Positions 18,434-26,430 of a DNA stretch of 64,000 nucleotides are shown here, piece by piece; positions within the stretch are counted from its first letter, which is position 1, and each line of letters begins with the position of its first letter. Location of the stretch: positions 310,001 to 374,000 of the forward strand of contig NZ_JASERL010000008.1 of the NCBI RefSeq assembly GCF_030766935.1, in the 5' to 3' direction. The translations under genes and the position numbers were made by a program. The notes beneath the pieces were generated by a model that made no database searches, was not told the origin of the DNA, and worked only from the letters and a program-made list of their open reading frames with translations. The DNA is from Streptomyces sp. KL109B. Lineage in GTDB: Bacteria > Actinomycetota > Actinomycetes > Streptomycetales > Streptomycetaceae.

Positions 18434-18445
18434 TTGGTATACCAA
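18434..18445. promoter_or_regulatory. predicted GntR/FadR-type operator
   Basis: TTGGTATACCAA is a perfect 12-bp palindrome 50 bp upstream of the transporter start. TGGTATACCA-type sites are typical of FCD-type GntR repressors. It is the only such site between the divergent regulator and transporter. Confidence 0.75.
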
Positions 18446-18494
18446 GTGCCTCGCCGCACCTTGTCGTCTCTCTCCCCCCTCGCCGGAGGCCCGC

Positions 18495-19961
18495 ATGTCC
18501 GTGGCCGAACCCGTACACCCCCAGTCCAGCGCCCGCGCGGCGGCCCCGCCGGATCCGCGCCTGACGAACGAGGACCTGGCGCCGGCCCGCGAACGCAAAT
18601 GGAAGGTCTACGACCTCTTCGCCCTGTGGATGTCGGACGTTCACAACCTCGGCAACTACACGTTCGCCGCAGGCCTGTTGGTGCTCGGCCTGAACGCCTG
18701 GCAGGTCTTCACGTCCCTGCTCATCGGCTTCGTCCTGATCTACGTCGGCTGCAACGCGATGGGCCGCATCGGCCAGCGCCACGGCGTCCCGTTCCCGGTC
18801 GTCAGCCGGATCAGTTTCGGCGTCTGGGGCGCGAACATCCCGGCGCTCGTCCGGGCCGTGATCGCCGTCATGTGGTACGGCATCCAGACCTATCTGGCCT
18901 CGGTGGCCGTGAACGTGATGGTGCTGGCGGCGTTCCCGGAGACGAAGTCGTGGACGCAGCACTCCTTCCTCGGCCTGCACGCGCTCGGCTGGGCCTCCTT
19001 CCTCCTGCTGTGGCTGGTCCAGTCGCTGATCATCACGCGCGGCATGGAGTCGGTCCGCAAGTTCCAGGACTTCTGCGGCCCCGCGATCTGGGTGGTGATG
19101 ATCGCCCTGGCGATCTGGATCTGGGCGAAGGCAGGCTGGACGATCTCCCTCACCTCCACACCCCACCCGGTGTCGACGGGTGAACAATTCCGCCAGTGGT
19201 TCGGCGCGATCGGCCTGATCCTCGCCACGTACGGCACCCTGATGCTCAACTTCTGCGACTTCTCCCGCTTCGCCCCGGACTACCGGACCGTGCGCCGCGG
19301 CAACTTCTGGGGCCTGCCCATCAACTCAACCGCCTTTGTGGTGCTGTCCGTTGTGGTGACGGCGGGCAGCGTGGAGGTCTTCGGCGAGGCGATCACGGAC
19401 CCGGCGATGCTGGTGGCGCGCATCGGCAACACCTGGGTCCTCGTCTTCGGTGCGCTGACCTTCGCGATCGCCACGATGGGCGTGAACATCGTCGCCAACT
19501 TCGTCTCCCCGGCGTACGACTTGGCGAACGTCTGGCCCCAGAAGATCACGTTCAAGGTCGGCGGCGCGATCTCCACGGTCCTCGCCCTGGTGGTCACCCC
19601 ATGGAACCTGTACTCCAACCCGGACGTCGTCAACTACTTCCTGGGCGGCCTCGGCGCCTTCCTGGGCCCGCTGTTCGGGATCCTGATGCTGGACTACTTC
19701 TGGGTGAAGCGGGGGCGGGTCGACACGGATGCCCTGTTCGACGCGCGGCCCGGGTCCCGGTACTACTACCGGCGGGGCGTGAACCCGAAGGCCCTCGCGG
19801 CGTTCGTACCGTCGGCGACGCTGGCTGTGGTGCTGGCGCTGGTGCCGTACTTCGCGTCGGTGGCGGCGTATTCGTGGTTCGTGGGGACGGTGGTGGGGGC
19901 GGGGGTTTATGGGGTGGTGTGCCGGGCGGAGCGGAGGCGGGACGTGGCGGCAGAGGCGTAG
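18495..19961 (+). CDS. NCS1-family nucleobase/allantoin cation symporter
   Basis: 488 residues, about 12 helices. The NCS1 opening is WMSDVHNLGNYTFAAGLL, with GRIGQRHGVPFPVVSRISFG, a substrate-site region WYGIQTYLA and NFCDFSRFAPDYRTVRRGNF. It imports purines, pyrimidines, hydantoin or allantoin with Na+ or H+; the exact substrate is not resolved. ATG at 18495 has CGGAGG (18484-18489). It is controlled, by inference, through the TTGGTATACCAA site. Confidence 0.9.
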   Translation: MSVAEPVHPQSSARAAAPPDPRLTNEDLAPARERKWKVYDLFALWMSDVHNLGNYTFAAGLLVLGLNAWQVFTSLLIGFVLIYVGCNAMGRIGQRHGVPFPVVSRISFGVWGANIPALVRAVIAVMWYGIQTYLASVAVNVMVLAAFPETKSWTQHSFLGLHALGWASFLLLWLVQSLIITRGMESVRKFQDFCGPAIWVVMIALAIWIWAKAGWTISLTSTPHPVSTGEQFRQWFGAIGLILATYGTLMLNFCDFSRFAPDYRTVRRGNFWGLPINSTAFVVLSVVVTAGSVEVFGEAITDPAMLVARIGNTWVLVFGALTFAIATMGVNIVANFVSPAYDLANVWPQKITFKVGGAISTVLALVVTPWNLYSNPDVVNYFLGGLGAFLGPLFGILMLDYFWVKRGRVDTDALFDARPGSRYYYRRGVNPKALAAFVPSATLAVVLALVPYFASVAAYSWFVGTVVGAGVYGVVCRAERRRDVAAEA

Positions 19962-19994
19962 GGGAGAAGGGGGGGCGCATCATCGGTACGGGCC

Positions 19995-20891
19995 CTAGTC
20001 CCCGCCGTCGCCGGGCACCAGCCACCCGTCATGACGCGCGGCTTGCTCGAACCGGCCGATCCGGTATGCCAGCCCCTCCGGTCCTCCGGTGTCACCGGAC
20101 CACCGGTGGACCCACTCCGCCTCCTCCTCGCGCACCAACGGCCGTCCGCGCACGGCCAGATGAAGCGCCAGCGTCGCGTGCGCGTACACGGGCATGACGG
20201 CGCGCGGCTGGGCGGCGGTCACCCGCGCGTACGCCTCGCTCTCCGTCAGCCGGAGCCACTTCCCGTCCTGACTGCGCCCGGCCACGAGGAGCGGCCCGTC
20301 GCCGGCGACCCAGAACTCCAGGTCACCACCGGGCGCTTCCCGGACCTCGTACTCGGGAAGGAAGGACAGCCGCGCGAGCGCGAGCGCACGCTTCCAGGAC
20401 GTGAGCCACAGCCCGCGCCCCAGGTAGAAGCGCACGCTGTCGCGCCAGGTCCAGTAGGCATCGAGCCGGTATCCGCCGAGCCCTTCCGCGACGCATGCCG
20501 CGTACACCGCGTCCAGTACCGCCGTCGCCATCCCACGATGCCGGGCGACGGGATGGACGTACAGCGACCACACCTGCAGCGCGTCCCCACCCGTCGGCCA
20601 CAGCCCCACGGCGATCGTGCCCACCGTCCCGTGCCCGTCCGTGATCCAGTACCGCCTCCCGTGGTTGTCGTCGATCCTGCGGTCCCGCCCGTACGCGCCG
20701 AGCCGCAGCCGCAGCCGCCGCTCCAGGGAGACGGTCAAGGAATCGGGTTCGAGGATTTCGCCCAGGGCTCCTTCGGCCGTGGACGCAAGGTCCCACAGGG
20801 CGAACCGCCGTCCTTCGCCGAGGCGCACAGGGCGCAACTCGGGGAGTAGAGCGAGCCGTTCGTGGATGCGCAGTGCGGCAGAGTCGATCAT
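19995..20891 (-). CDS. GNAT-family N-acetyltransferase
   Basis: 298 residues. The acetyl-CoA site is VWSLYVHPVARHRGMATAVL, with the GNAT core WITDGHGTVGTIAVGLWP before it and DAYWTWRDSVRFYLGRGLWL after it. A C-terminal segment of about 100 residues outside the GNAT fold ends with GLAYRIGRFEQAARHDGWL. The substrate is unknown. Confidence 0.8.
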   Translation of the reverse strand: MIDSAALRIHERLALLPELRPVRLGEGRRFALWDLASTAEGALGEILEPDSLTVSLERRLRLRLGAYGRDRRIDDNHGRRYWITDGHGTVGTIAVGLWPTGGDALQVWSLYVHPVARHRGMATAVLDAVYAACVAEGLGGYRLDAYWTWRDSVRFYLGRGLWLTSWKRALALARLSFLPEYEVREAPGGDLEFWVAGDGPLLVAGRSQDGKWLRLTESEAYARVTAAQPRAVMPVYAHATLALHLAVRGRPLVREEEAEWVHRWSGDTGGPEGLAYRIGRFEQAARHDGWLVPGDGGD

Positions 20892-20956
20892 GCGGTGGAC
20901 CCTAAGAGCGCTCACGGGGTCGGGGGCGGCCCGAGAGCTCGCTCTCCACCCGTGAT

Positions 20957-21658
20957 TCACCGTGGAGGTGGATCCAACTCAGGGTCACCCAGCTGTCGTT
21001 CGCACTCCTGTGCAAGATGGGGGTACGTCGTACGGATGGCGTCGTAGACGCGCCGTCTCAGTAGTTGTTCGGCCTCGGCTCGGCCCGTACGGCCGAACAG
21101 CCCGTCCAACAGCTCGTCGTAGCGAATGAGCCGGTGCCGCAGGAAGTCGACCTGCCAGCGCCGCAGCGTGCTCGCATCGCAGCCGTCGACCGCGGCCCGC
21201 TCGACGGTGGCCCGGTCGAGCGGACGGTCCGCCCGCCACCACACCCGCTCCTCGTCCAACCGGTTACGGTGCGCGACGGCTCGCTCGGCCAGTCGCCCCG
21301 CCGACCATTGCGGCACGTCGATCGGCTCGGCGGCGATCCGCGCGATGGTCTCCCGCCGATTCCGCTCGGCTGCCGCCCGAGCCGCGGCGACTCGGGTCCG
21401 CGCCTTGCGTACCGCCTGGGCGAACTCGCCGCTCCGCTCGGCGAGTTCAACGCGCTCCAGCGCATACAGCCTGGCGGGCGGCGCCGACCGGAACACCGGA
21501 TTGCCCCCGAGCCGGTCGGGCTCCCCGAGCAGATCCCGCACCATGCCCTTCGTCCAGCCCCGGGCGCGCAGCGCGGTGAGCGAGAGGTGCGTCGGCCGCG
21601 CTTCGGGTGCCGCGTCGGCGCCGGATCCACTGGCGTCGCTGCTGTCGTTCTCCTTCAT
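20957..21658 (-). CDS. conserved hypothetical protein with GWTKGMVRDLLGEPD motif
   Basis: 233 residues, not recognised beyond a conserved N-terminal block LRARGWTKGMVRDLLGEPDR followed by NPVFRSAPPARLYALERVE. This looks like a small helix-rich nucleic-acid-binding or adaptor module. A charged coiled-coil-like segment (EFAQAVRKARTRVAAARAAAERN) follows. It lies 80 bp downstream of the nuclease-helicase gene on the same strand. Its promoter region holds a near-match to the DNA-damage promoter motif and an inverted repeat. The start is ATG at 21658. Confidence 0.7.
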   Translation of the reverse strand: MKENDSSDASGSGADAAPEARPTHLSLTALRARGWTKGMVRDLLGEPDRLGGNPVFRSAPPARLYALERVELAERSGEFAQAVRKARTRVAAARAAAERNRRETIARIAAEPIDVPQWSAGRLAERAVAHRNRLDEERVWWRADRPLDRATVERAAVDGCDASTLRRWQVDFLRHRLIRYDELLDGLFGRTGRAEAEQLLRRRVYDAIRTTYPHLAQECERQLGDPELDPPPR

Positions 21659-21672
21659 GACCGCCCCCGTGA

Positions 21673-21700
21673 TTACTCTGAGTGATGACTCAATGAGTAA
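21673..21700. promoter_or_regulatory. inverted repeat TTACTC-N16-GAGTAA
   Basis: Perfect six-bp arms at 21673-21678 and 21695-21700 enclose further ACTCA/TGAGT half-sites. It sits 15-42 bp upstream of the hypothetical gene starting at 21658, a position suited to a dimeric repressor. Confidence 0.5.
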
Positions 21701-21716
21701 CACGGGGCACTGACAA
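21694..21716 (-). promoter_or_regulatory. near-match to DNA-damage (PafBC-type) promoter
   Basis: On the minus strand TTGTCAGTG (21716-21708) is exact, followed by 8 nt and TACTCA (21699-21694), which differs from TANNNT only at the last base. It faces the hypothetical gene starting at 21658. Confidence 0.45.
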
Positions 21717-21738
21717 TGCGCCGGGCCGCGTGGTCGTC

Positions 21739-23628
21739 TCAGCCGACGTGGGCACCAGCCGGGGCGGATTCCGCCTGTCCTGCCAACTCGCGCAGCTTCT
21801 CCCGGGTCTCCGCGTCGGTGGAGTACACCACCGTGCCGATCATCCCGCGCGTGAGAAGTACCTTGTACGTGTTGCGGATCAGCCGGTCCACATCGGCGTC
21901 CGGCGTCGACTTCTTGAAGACCGGATCCTTGGACACGGTGCGGTCGGTGATCCACTTGTCGCCCCGCCACACCAGGTCGGGTCCGATGATGACGCCGCTC
22001 CAGTCGTACTCGAAGCCTTGAGCCGTGTAGACACAGCCGACCTGGCCGAAGCCCGCGGGGTCCGTGGCCCAGAGTGCGGCCGGGGGAGCGCCGGCGACGG
22101 CCCGGTCACCGAAGACGTTCCATGGGCGCGCCCAGTCCCCGATGACGACGTCAGTGGGCAGCGCTTGTCCTGCCGGAACCTTCTTGGTCCACTTCCAGCA
22201 GTAGCCGGCCGACATGCGGGCGCTGTAACCCTGGGCGCGACGCTCGTCCAGGAAGCTCTCCATTTCCTCCGGACTGTCCGCGACCAGGAGTTCCATCTTG
22301 TCGTCCGGTTCCCATTCGAGGGGACCGCCCGGTTCGAGTTCCAGCAGCCGGACGACCCACTGCAAGTAGGCGTCACTGCCGCCGCAGCGGAACTGACTGT
22401 CCAGCGAAACCACATGACAGACAAGGCCCATGCCTGCCGCGTGATCCCGGATCTGTTCGACGGTGCCCATTTCTCCGGGGCGCACCACTTGGTGCTCGTC
22501 CAGGAGGAACACCGGGACGCGTGCGGCATCGATGAGTTCGGCGACTTGGGCCTTGCCGGTGCGGTTGGCGGCCGGTGTGTAGCGATTCGCGGACGTCTCG
22601 CGCATACGGTGGGCTTCATCGCAGATCAGGACGTCGAGGCCGTTGCGTTCGGCCGTCATGAAGCTGTTGAAGTACTTGAAAAGGTCGCGGACCTGGGGCT
22701 TTCGGAAGCCCGCCACCTTTCGCATGGTGGTGGTGAAGGAGCTGGACCCAGTGGCGTGCAGAGCCTGCCGACCCTGCCGGTAGAGCTCGCCCAGCAATGA
22801 CATCGCGATCACGCTCTTGCCGGTTCCAGGGCCTCCGGTGATCACCACTACTTCCTTGTGGTCCGAACGCAGTGACCGGCGGACCGCGCGCACGACGGTC
22901 TCATAAGCGATGCGCTGTTCGTCGAGCAGAACGAACTGCTCACGGTCCCGGATCTCCTCCGCGGCCACGGCCATCAACTGCTTGGACGGGCCGGGCTTTC
23001 CGGCGAGCAGCGCGTCGGCGGCGAGAGCCCCGGATGTCGGCGCGAGTCGCGAGGTGAGGAACTGGGTGAACTCACCGCGTCGCTCTTCGCTGAACAGCCG
23101 GCCTCGATCGTCCTGCTCCACGACATAAAGTCCGGTGACGCCGAACTCCGTGGCGTTGTGCAAGTAGGCGACACCGCAGACGTGCTCGGGGTGGTCGGAC
23201 AGTGCGCCATTGAACGAGACGAGATAGTCGCAGTAACCGCGGACCTGCTCGATCGGGTTGAGGACCGGCCGTGAGTAGGCGTCGACGCGGCAGAGCAGAT
23301 CGTTCTCCGGGTCCGGCTCCGCCTGCGACCACTGCTTCAACTCGACGATGACGTAGGAGGGTTCGCCGGTTTTCGGGTGGACGCCGGCCAGGATGACATC
23401 TGTGCGCTTGCTGGTGAGGGGCAGCTGGTGCTCGAAGATCATGTGGACGTCATCGAGTCGTGCCGCGGTGAGCACGCTCAGCAGCGCAGGCAGGCTCTTC
23501 TCCCAGGATCTGGCCTCCGAAGCGCTCGGCCGGTGCCCGTGATCGTGGACGAAAGCCTCGGACAGCCGCAGGAACAGTGCCCCACTGTGGGCCTGGGCAT
23601 GGGCCTCCGAAACGGTTTCACGCAGCAA
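21739..23628 (-). CDS. nuclease-helicase fusion: PD-(D/E)XK-like domain plus DUF2075 helicase
   Basis: 629 residues. The N-terminal ~200 residues carry a restriction-like nuclease core: HQLPLTSKRTDVILAGVHP (Asp) and YVIVELKQWSQ (ExK). The C-terminal half is a DUF2075/Schlafen-3-type superfamily 1 helicase: Walker A VVVITGGPGTGKSVIAMSLL, Walker B VLICDEAHRMRE, LLDEHQVVRPGEMG, QFRCGG, and motif V/VI TAQGFEYDWSGVIIGPD and TRGMIGTVVYSTD. The TTG at 23628 is preceded by GGGAG. The architecture resembles nuclease-helicase proteins implicated in phage defence; that role is inferred. Its base composition is slightly less GC-extreme than its neighbours. Confidence 0.85.
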   Translation of the reverse strand: MLRETVSEAHAQAHSGALFLRLSEAFVHDHGHRPSASEARSWEKSLPALLSVLTAARLDDVHMIFEHQLPLTSKRTDVILAGVHPKTGEPSYVIVELKQWSQAEPDPENDLLCRVDAYSRPVLNPIEQVRGYCDYLVSFNGALSDHPEHVCGVAYLHNATEFGVTGLYVVEQDDRGRLFSEERRGEFTQFLTSRLAPTSGALAADALLAGKPGPSKQLMAVAAEEIRDREQFVLLDEQRIAYETVVRAVRRSLRSDHKEVVVITGGPGTGKSVIAMSLLGELYRQGRQALHATGSSSFTTTMRKVAGFRKPQVRDLFKYFNSFMTAERNGLDVLICDEAHRMRETSANRYTPAANRTGKAQVAELIDAARVPVFLLDEHQVVRPGEMGTVEQIRDHAAGMGLVCHVVSLDSQFRCGGSDAYLQWVVRLLELEPGGPLEWEPDDKMELLVADSPEEMESFLDERRAQGYSARMSAGYCWKWTKKVPAGQALPTDVVIGDWARPWNVFGDRAVAGAPPAALWATDPAGFGQVGCVYTAQGFEYDWSGVIIGPDLVWRGDKWITDRTVSKDPVFKKSTPDADVDRLIRNTYKVLLTRGMIGTVVYSTDAETREKLRELAGQAESAPAGAHVG

Positions 23629-23776
23629 GACTGGCTCCCGGGCAACACGAAATGGCTTGCGCGGGTGAGGGCATGTCCTGGAGCGGAAGCCCGGTGGGCC
23701 GCATCAGTGGTTCTCTGAAGCCTATATCCGGATTCATAAAGGCTCCCTTTGTGTCTTTCGTCAGGTGGTGCAGAGC

Positions 23777-23809
23777 GGGGCGGGCCGCTTGTGGTGGTCG
23801 GCCCGCCCC
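23777..23809 (-). terminator. terminator after the small membrane protein gene
   Basis: GGGGCGGGCCG (23777-23787) and CGGCCCGCCCC (23799-23809) form an 11-bp perfect stem just beyond the stop at 23819. Confidence 0.65.
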
Positions 23810-23818
23810 CCGGGCCGC

Positions 23819-24019
23819 CTACTTGTGGCGACGGCGGAATACGGGCAAGTGCCGCAGGATGGTGGCGACTTCGTTGAGGATCCGCGCTCGATCAGCGGAT
23901 CGACTGCCCTTCAGCGCCGACTTGGCGATGCTGGTCAGGCAGGCGAGGGTGAAGCACGCGGTGACGGTGAACGCGACAGCGAGGGCGACGACGGTCGCCT
24001 GTTGGGTCGGCACGAGCAC
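23819..24019 (-). CDS. small single-helix membrane protein
   Basis: 66 residues: a hydrophobic helix VVALAVAFTVTACFTLACL at about 9-27, then a basic cytoplasmic-type tail ending HLPVFRRRHK. GTG at 24019 has AAGG a few bases upstream. It lies 90 bp downstream of the 41-residue peptide gene on the same strand, so the two may form a tiny operon. The function is unknown. Confidence 0.6.
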   Translation of the reverse strand: MLVPTQQATVVALAVAFTVTACFTLACLTSIAKSALKGSRSADRARILNEVATILRHLPVFRRRHK

Positions 24020-24109
24020 ATCCTTGGGGAAGAGGTGCCGGACGATTGGCGAAGGAACGATTCGCCTCGAGCCGGGCACGGTTGTCGACTGACTTGGCGC
24101 GGGGTCTGG

Positions 24110-24235
24110 TCAGACCGAGGCGCGGCCGATGAGAGTGCCGGCGAAAAAGTCGTCGTCTTCCCTGGCGGAGGGGGAGTTGTATGAATCGGGCCGAAGAATG
24201 GCCATGGTGAGCGCTGAGGCGCGCAGAACGTACAT
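24110..24235 (-). CDS. 41-residue peptide of unknown function
   Basis: A short gene with a strong AGGAGA site 6 nt before ATG at 24235. The product starts MYVLRASALTMAILRPDSYN and ends REDDDFFAGTLIGRASV: a hydrophobic front, an acidic DDD patch and a small-residue tail, with no cysteine. The layout could suit a leader-core peptide or a small regulatory peptide, but no modifying enzyme is adjacent, so no class is assigned. A GATTCCGGAATC palindrome lies about 95 bp upstream. Confidence 0.55.
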   Translation of the reverse strand: MYVLRASALTMAILRPDSYNSPSAREDDDFFAGTLIGRASV

Positions 24236-24328
24236 GCGAGGTCTCCTGACCTGATGTGAAGACGGGGGAGGCTTTCCTGGAGCGGATGCCTGTCGGTCCG
24301 TACAAAACTGCGACCGAACACTAGCACG

Positions 24329-24340
24329 GATTCCGGAATC
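24329..24340. promoter_or_regulatory. 12-bp palindrome upstream of the peptide gene
   Basis: GATTCCGGAATC is perfectly palindromic, beside the minus-strand TAGTGT (24323-24318) that could serve as a -10. It may be an operator for the 41-residue peptide gene. Confidence 0.4.
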
Positions 24341-24495
24341 TGTGGCCATGGATCTGGCGCTGCGAATTTTCGGGGCCTGTGCCTGCCGGGCGGTACCCGG
24401 CCGAGGGCCAGTTCGACGCTTCGTGTCCGTCTCGGGAGGCGGTGCTGCCCGAATCGGGTGACCGGGCGATCGGTGCGCCGATACCGTATGGGGCC

Positions 24496-24933
24496 ATGGA
24501 CGCCGAACTCACCACCCTCGCCACCACCGTCGCCACCACCCTCGTACAGCAGATGACCACCGACGCCTGGACGCGGATGCGGGATCGGATCGCGCGGGTG
24601 CTGGGGCGTGGGGGCGGTGGTGAAGAAGAGGCGGTTGTTGGGGAGTTGGATGAGGCGCGGGAGCAGTTGTTGGCCGCGCGGGAGGCCGGGGACGAGGCGG
24701 CGGCCGATGACGTGGCGGCGGAGTGGCGGTCGCGGATGCGGCGGACCTTGGGCAGGAACCCCGAGCAGGCCGAGGAACTGCGGCGGATTCTGCGGGAGTT
24801 GGACGGTGGCGGGCTCGCGGAGCCGTCGGTGACTTACCACACGCACAACGAGATCAGCGGCGGCACCCACCAGTTCACCATCCAGGCCGGCCACGTGGGG
24901 CGGATCGAGAACGGGCGGCCACCGCAGGGTTAA
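24496..24933 (+). CDS. small helical protein with C-terminal HNEISGGTHQFTIQAGHVG motif
   Basis: 145 residues. The N-terminus MDAELTTLATTVATTLVQQM is a short helix; the middle is a charged coiled-coil-like stretch (about 45-110). The last 30 residues contain NEISGGTHQFTIQAGHVGRI. NxISGG...Q-x-G-type tails recur in actinomycete signalling and conflict-type proteins, where they act as adaptors by inference. The gene ends 9 bp before the nucleotidyltransferase, so the two are likely co-transcribed. Confidence 0.65.
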   Translation: MDAELTTLATTVATTLVQQMTTDAWTRMRDRIARVLGRGGGGEEEAVVGELDEAREQLLAAREAGDEAAADDVAAEWRSRMRRTLGRNPEQAEELRRILRELDGGGLAEPSVTYHTHNEISGGTHQFTIQAGHVGRIENGRPPQG

Positions 24934-24942
24934 CGTGGCCGT

Positions 24943-25734
24943 ATGGCCAGTACGCCCGTCACCGACGACGACACCTTTCTCGACCGCCTCGCCGACCGGC
25001 TCGATGCCCTGCCCGGGGTGCACGCCGTGACTCTGGGCGGGTCGCGGGCGCAGGGGACGCACGCCGAGGCGAGCGACTGGGACACCGCCGTGTACTACCG
25101 GGGGAGCGAGGGGGTTTTCGCGCCGCGGCACCTGCGGGACGTGGGGTGGGAGGGCGAGGTCTCCGAGATCGGGGGCTGGGGCGGTGGGGTCTTCAATGGT
25201 GGGGCCTGGCTCAGCGTCGATGGGCGGCGCGTCGACGTGCACTATCGGGATCTGGATGTCGTCGAGCACGAGTTGGGGGAGGCGGAGGCCGGGCGGGTTC
25301 GGGTCGAGCCGTTGATGTTTCATCTCGCCGGGATTCCGAGTTATCTCGTGGTCGCTGAGCTGGCTGTCAACCGGGTGCTGCGGGGGCAGACCCCCAGGCC
25401 CGACGGCTACCCCGCCGCCCTGCGCAAAGCCGCGCCCGAAGCGTGGTGGGGGCGGGCCTCCCTCACGCTCGACTACGCGAAGGCGAACAACGCGCCCCTC
25501 GGCGGGCGTACCGAGGTCGTCGGGGCCGTGGCCGTAGCCGCCATGGAGGCGGCGCATGCCGTGCTCGCCGCGCGCGGGGAGTGGGTGACCAACGAGAAGC
25601 GGTTGTTGGAGCGGGCCGGGTTGCGGGGCGTCGACGGGATTGTCGCGAACGCCGGGCTGCCGCTCGGTGAACTCGTCGGCCGTGCGCGGGAGTTGATGGC
25701 GCGCGCCGTCGCCGACGCTCAGGCCGGGAGCTGA
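24943..25734 (+). CDS. nucleotidyltransferase-fold protein
   Basis: 263 residues. The Pol-beta-type active site is VTLGGSRAQGTHAEASDWDTAVYY (GS motif plus DxD-like SDWD), with a third acidic residue in RRVDVHYRDLD. An all-helical C-terminal domain follows. It resembles stand-alone nucleotidyltransferases such as aminoglycoside- or tRNA-type enzymes; the substrate is unknown. Its 3' end overlaps the convergent RNA-ligase-like gene by 16 bp. Confidence 0.8.
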   Translation: MASTPVTDDDTFLDRLADRLDALPGVHAVTLGGSRAQGTHAEASDWDTAVYYRGSEGVFAPRHLRDVGWEGEVSEIGGWGGGVFNGGAWLSVDGRRVDVHYRDLDVVEHELGEAEAGRVRVEPLMFHLAGIPSYLVVAELAVNRVLRGQTPRPDGYPAALRKAAPEAWWGRASLTLDYAKANNAPLGGRTEVVGAVAVAAMEAAHAVLAARGEWVTNEKRLLERAGLRGVDGIVANAGLPLGELVGRARELMARAVADAQAGS

Positions 25735-26261
25735 GGGCCCAGCGGGTACGTGCGGATGTCCCGCCACCCCGTGCCCGCCGCCTCCGTCACGATCAAGCGC
25801 ACCGACTCGACCCGCGCGTACAGCGGCAGCGCCCCCGTGAACTCCGACTCCGGGATGTCGTCCGTGCCCCAGCCGCTCGCCAGCGTCAGATGCGGGTCCA
25901 GGCCCTCGTCGCCGAAGACGCCGCGGTAGGGGACGGCCTCCGGCCAGCGTTCCCGTAGGGACTTCGTGAGCGCGCGGAGGGGGTCGTCGGGGGCCGGGGG
26001 GAGGTAGAGGACGCCCGGCCAGCGGCGTATCGCGGCGAAGGTGAGGGGGAATGCCGGTGTCGCCGCGAACAGGGTCCGTAGCTCCCGCTCCGTGGCGTCC
26101 GTCACGCGGTCCAGCGGGAGGAACGGGTAGAGGACCGTGACATGCGCCCGCGACGGCGTGCGCACCAGCGCGTCCGCCTCCGGGATGTGGATCGTCAGGG
26201 CCGTGTCGCCGGGGGCGTCAGGCCAGCCGGCATCTGAAGCAGGAGTCGTGGGCACGGTCAA
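25719..26261 (-). CDS. 2'-5' RNA ligase / phosphodiesterase family protein
   Basis: 180 residues with the two H-x-T-x motifs of the 2H phosphoesterase family: SRAHVTVLYPFLP and DPHLTLASGW. Such enzymes join or cleave 2'-5' or cyclic phosphates in RNA or nucleotides. The start is uncertain: TTG at 26261 or GTG at 26255, and no ribosome binding site is clear. The convergent nucleotidyltransferase overlaps by 16 bp. Confidence 0.8.
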   Translation of the reverse strand: MTVPTTPASDAGWPDAPGDTALTIHIPEADALVRTPSRAHVTVLYPFLPLDRVTDATERELRTLFAATPAFPLTFAAIRRWPGVLYLPPAPDDPLRALTKSLRERWPEAVPYRGVFGDEGLDPHLTLASGWGTDDIPESEFTGALPLYARVESVRLIVTEAAGTGWRDIRTYPLGPQLPA

Positions 26262-26430
26262 GTGTCACATTGGCGAAACCTGGGCGTTTCCTCCCCTCCA
26301 ACCACTCCGCTTACGCTGGTAGCACCAGTCCAGGCTGGCCAATGTCGTCCGGCACCGCCGCACCGTGCACGAATCCCGTGCCCGACCCGTGCTCGACCCG
26401 TGCTCGTACGACAGGAGTCCGACCAGACCC

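Noticed and set aside
24443-25358. Alternative frames over the small adaptor and nucleotidyltransferase genes
   Set aside because: They lack motifs and binding sites; the chosen frames contain the GS...DWD active site and the conserved tail.
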